This document shows, in pieces, positions 5,084 to 7,423 of a DNA stretch of 7,423 bases. The notes beneath the pieces were generated by a model, which saw only the letters and a list, made by a program, of their open reading frames with translations, had not been told where the DNA came from and did not search any database. Origin of the DNA: XYD1-FULL-44-32 sp964355855 (GTDB lineage: Bacteria > Patescibacteriota > Minisyncoccia > Phycocordibacterales > XYD1-FULL-46-19); NCBI GenBank assembly GCA_964355855.1, contig CAYHFD010000030.1, positions 1-7,423 on the forward strand. The letters are read 5' to 3'. The position numbers were made by a program, and so were the translations under genes. The first letter of the stretch is position 1. The number at the start of each line of letters is the position of its first letter.

Positions 5084-6800
5084 AAGCTTAGAAAACGACC
5101 GGCCGCTGGCGCAAATGAGCGCCAACCCGTTTCAAACGGAAATCAAGCTGTACCAAAAAGAGTTTCAGGCTGGAGACATCGCCACAGTGGTTGTTGTCCC
5201 TGATTTTTACCATATCGCCTTACCGAATTTAGGCCACCAACTGGTGGAACACCAAATCAATCAGGAAGCTGGATTTTTTGCCGACAGAGCTTATTTATCT
5301 CAAGAATACGGCCTTCTTAAAGAACACCCAAATATTAAACCGGAGTTAATTTTTATCTCTATGAGCTATGAAGGTTCGTTTATCCGGGCCCTAAGAATGC
5401 TTGATTTACTAGGCTGTCCTTTAACCAGAGCAGAAAGGACCGAAGCCGATCCGCTGGTAATTTTCGGCGGTTGGTCGGTTACCAAAAACCCCCTGTCTCT
5501 ATTTGACCTGGCCGATGTCATCGGCATCGGCGAAAGCCAGGGAATGATCAAAAACATAACCGATACATACAAACGCCACCGGGGATCAAGGCAGGAATTT
5601 TTTGATGAAGCAGTTGGCAAACAAGGGTTGATTATTCCGGGCCGGTACCAAGTTAAAACCGAACGCGGTTATTTAACCCAATGGGAGACAATGAACGCAC
5701 CGCAAGATATTTACCCCGGCAAAAGTACCGCTTTTCCCCATTCTTTATATTTATCCCCGGAAACCGATTATAACGACATTGGCTATTATGAAGGCCGGAC
5801 GTTCTTCTCAATGGAAATCACCGACGCCTGCAATTCCAAATGCGGCTACTGCGGTTCAGGGTTCAAAGAAAAAACCAGAGATGTTCAGGATCCGCGGGCG
5901 ATCGCCGATTTGGCCGAATGGGGCGCAACTTTCGGCGCCGATTTAGTCAAACTTTTCTATCCGGCTCATACCTCGTTAACTGCGGTTAAAGAAATAATGA
6001 GAGAGTTGATGGGACGCGGGTTGTACCCGCGCGTCGGTTCGGCTAAAGCGGAAAAAATTGACCGGGAATACATTGAGCTAGTCGGTCAGTCGGGCCAAGA
6101 AAAAATCGCGCTGGCTCCGGAAACCGGTGATTATGAGTTGAGAAAGGCGGTCGGTAAACCGGGAATGACCAATGAAGTTTTGGAACGGGTAATTGTTACC
6201 AGCGTCAATGTCGGAATTCCCAATCTGGACTTTTATTTAATTATGAATCCACCGGGAGAAGCCAAAACATCGATGAATCAAACAATTGACATGCTTGGTA
6301 GTTTTTTGAGACTAGCAAAATCAGAAGGTTTAAAGGGCAGGATGAGAGTGGCGGCGCCGAACTTTTTCCCCAAAGCCTGGACGCCATTCCAATTTGGTTC
6401 GTCCGGCAGTATCGAAGGTTACGAAAGTAAAATCAGCCAATTATCCGACCAATTAGACGAATCGGTAAAATTGAGCCATATGAGCGGAAGCGTTGATTTG
6501 TTATCACAAAACATTATTTCCCGCGGGGGAATAGAAGTCGGAAAAATATTGCTTGAAGTTTACCGGTCATTGAAACAAAAAGCGGTTGCTGAAGGCAAAT
6601 TTTGTGAAGATAATTTTGACGACTGGCGGCAAGCTCTCCACGCTTTGGATATCGACGAACAGGATTATTTTAGGGAAAGACGGACCGACAAACCGATGCC
6701 CTGGCACCATATTCATATCAATGAGCGGATCGGTTTACCAACACTAATAAAGTACTGGGAAATTTTCAAAGGGAAGCGGATGCTTCTGGCATTTGATTAA
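5076..6800 (+). CDS. radical SAM enzyme with B12-binding-like N-terminal domain (TIGR03960-like)
   Basis: Encodes 574 residues. The N-terminal ~200 residues follow the pattern of the Rossmann-like domain in family TIGR03960: VVVPDFYHIALPNLG (about 39-53), ELIFISMSYEG, a LDLLGCPLTRAER segment, GGW (131-133), and IGIGES (149-154). The DxHxxG cobalamin-ligand motif of classical B12 domains is absent. The radical SAM core begins at MEITDACNSKCGYCG, with C252, C256 and C259 forming the CxxxCxxC site for a [4Fe-4S] cluster that cleaves S-adenosylmethionine. LAPETG (346-351) is a family-typical motif. The length is near that expected for the family (about 600). The C-terminal ~120 residues are unassigned. 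The family's reaction is not established to my knowledge. The gene overlaps its upstream neighbour by 8 bases and the convergent NUDIX gene by 57. Confidence 0.92.
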   Translation: MTKSLENDRPLAQMSANPFQTEIKLYQKEFQAGDIATVVVVPDFYHIALPNLGHQLVEHQINQEAGFFADRAYLSQEYGLLKEHPNIKPELIFISMSYEGSFIRALRMLDLLGCPLTRAERTEADPLVIFGGWSVTKNPLSLFDLADVIGIGESQGMIKNITDTYKRHRGSRQEFFDEAVGKQGLIIPGRYQVKTERGYLTQWETMNAPQDIYPGKSTAFPHSLYLSPETDYNDIGYYEGRTFFSMEITDACNSKCGYCGSGFKEKTRDVQDPRAIADLAEWGATFGADLVKLFYPAHTSLTAVKEIMRELMGRGLYPRVGSAKAEKIDREYIELVGQSGQEKIALAPETGDYELRKAVGKPGMTNEVLERVIVTSVNVGIPNLDFYLIMNPPGEAKTSMNQTIDMLGSFLRLAKSEGLKGRMRVAAPNFFPKAWTPFQFGSSGSIEGYESKISQLSDQLDESVKLSHMSGSVDLLSQNIISRGGIEVGKILLEVYRSLKQKAVAEGKFCEDNFDDWRQALHALDIDEQDYFRERRTDKPMPWHHIHINERIGLPTLIKYWEIFKGKRMLLAFD

Positions 6801-7307
6801 ACCTTGCCCGCTTAAAAATTCCAACATATTTTTATATTTAGCTTTTGGTTCCAGCAATTCTTGGGCTTCGGATAATGATGCCAGTTTTATTTCTAAGGCG
6901 TCTTCGGCTAATTCTGTCTGTTTGATTTCGGCGGCTTCGGCATAGAAAAAAACCACGTAGGAATGCGGGAATGGATAAAAAGCGTCGGGTTGGTCGGGCT
7001 TTGAGACTGGCTGTAATGCAGTTAGCTTTTTATACCCGAAAATTTTCGGGGATTCTATCAAGGCTCCAGTTTCCTCACCCACTTCGCGAATGATAGCTGT
7101 TTCCGCCGATTCTCCCGATTCCATTTTACCGGCGGGAAATTCCCAACCGCGCTTGTTTCTAACCAAAATAAGTTTTTCCTGAAAAACGGTAATGCAGCAA
7201 ACCGCAGTGCAAAGCGCCGGGTCAGGCACTTCGTCACCAATAAAAAACTCCCACGAAATATTTTCATTCCAGCTGCCGGTTGATATGGGCTGTTGATTTT
7301 CTTTCAT
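6744..7307 (-). CDS. NUDIX hydrolase
   Basis: Encodes 187 residues from ATG 7307 to TAG 6744-6746. The NUDIX box G-x5-E-x7-REV-x-EE-x-G is complete. It runs from G60 to A82, with E66, R74, E75, E78 and E79, preceded by the usual strand and WEFPAG (W55-G60). These glutamates bind Mg2+ or Mn2+ for hydrolysis of a nucleoside diphosphate linked to another group, for example ADP-ribose, nucleotide sugars or oxidised nucleotides. Details resemble ADP-ribose pyrophosphatase-type members, but this is not decisive. A GTG at 7325 is in frame, but ATG 7307 is preferred because a -10 box lies between the two. The last 57 bases overlap the radical SAM gene on the opposite strand. It may clean up or process a nucleotide made by the neighbouring enzymes. 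Confidence 0.93.
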   Translation of the reverse strand: MKENQQPISTGSWNENISWEFFIGDEVPDPALCTAVCCITVFQEKLILVRNKRGWEFPAGKMESGESAETAIIREVGEETGALIESPKIFGYKKLTALQPVSKPDQPDAFYPFPHSYVVFFYAEAAEIKQTELAEDALEIKLASLSEAQELLEPKAKYKNMLEFLSGQGLIKCQKHPLPFENFPVLY

Positions 7308-7315
7308 GCAACGGT

Positions 7316-7324
7316 ATTTTACCA
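7316..7324 (-). promoter_or_regulatory. extended -10 promoter of the NUDIX gene
   Basis: TGG-TAAAAT on the minus strand ends 8 bases before ATG 7307, so the message would be leaderless or have a leader of one or two bases. It is part of the 11-mer AGTGGTAAAAT (7316-7326) that also precedes the gene at 1614-2210. A short palindrome, GGAAA-AA-TTTCC (7330-7341), lies just upstream. No clear -35 is seen. Confidence 0.5.
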
Positions 7325-7423
7325 CTGCAGGAAAAATTTCCGGCGGATTTCGTTCTCCTCTCTCTCCTGCCCGGCAGTAAGCCTAAATTAGCCGGTAGCG
7401 GTTTGTCCGGGCATGATTGATTG

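Noticed and set aside
5366..5620. Minus-strand open frame inside the radical SAM gene
   Set aside because: It is antisense to the conserved GGW and IGIGES motifs, with no start signal.
7058..7267. Second minus-strand open frame inside the NUDIX gene
   Set aside because: It is a shifted frame over the NUDIX box and carries no motif.
7388..7423. Possible C-terminal end of another minus-strand gene (stop at 7388-7390)
   Set aside because: Only 11 codons are visible and another frame is also open, so nothing can be claimed at the window edge.

Overview
The window looks like a stretch of a small, gene-dense bacterial genome, most probably of the Candidate Phyla Radiation (Patescibacteria). This is an inference from habit, not from a marker gene. 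Genes abut or overlap in every orientation, Shine-Dalgarno sites are mostly missing, several start codons lie directly behind a -10 box, and proteins are short for their families. TGA is used as a stop by several genes, so the UGA-glycine code of Gracilibacteria/Absconditabacteria does not apply. No rRNA, tRNA, CRISPR array or transposase was seen.

Left part (1-2210, minus strand): a probable two-gene operon read right to left. The first gene (1614-2210) encodes a 198-residue, charged, cysteine-free protein that I do not recognise. The second overlaps it and encodes a protein with an N-terminal PD-(D/E)xK (Mrr-like) nuclease signature. That second frame is broken by one in-frame TAA at 713-715 and then stays open to 62, so 62-598 is best read as the C-terminal part of an interrupted protein of about 527 residues. 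The operon ends in a G-run and a GC-rich perfect hairpin at the window edge. The block contains a single CCGG, against more than 50 in the rest of the window, and it is rich in CTAG. I read it as a transferred accessory module, plausibly defence-related.

Right part (2277-7307): a compact set of enzyme genes with a different base composition. In order they are a short TIM-barrel isomerase/endonuclease-like protein (+), a class I SAM methyltransferase (-), then three tightly coupled + strand genes: a thymidylate/deoxynucleoside kinase-like P-loop protein, an unrecognised 203-residue protein, and a radical SAM protein with a B12-binding-like N-terminal domain resembling family TIGR03960. A NUDIX hydrolase (-) overlaps the end of the radical SAM gene by 57 bp. 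Kinase, radical SAM enzyme, methyltransferase, NUDIX hydrolase and sugar-isomerase-like protein together suggest small-molecule or nucleotide chemistry, but no substrate can be read from the sequence.

Regulation: the methyltransferase and kinase are driven by overlapping divergent promoters at about 3755-3807. The unknown protein at 1614-2210 and the NUDIX gene share the 11-mer AGTGGTAAAAT, which contains an extended -10 (TGGTAAAAT), just before their ATG. This predicts leaderless or nearly leaderless mRNAs.
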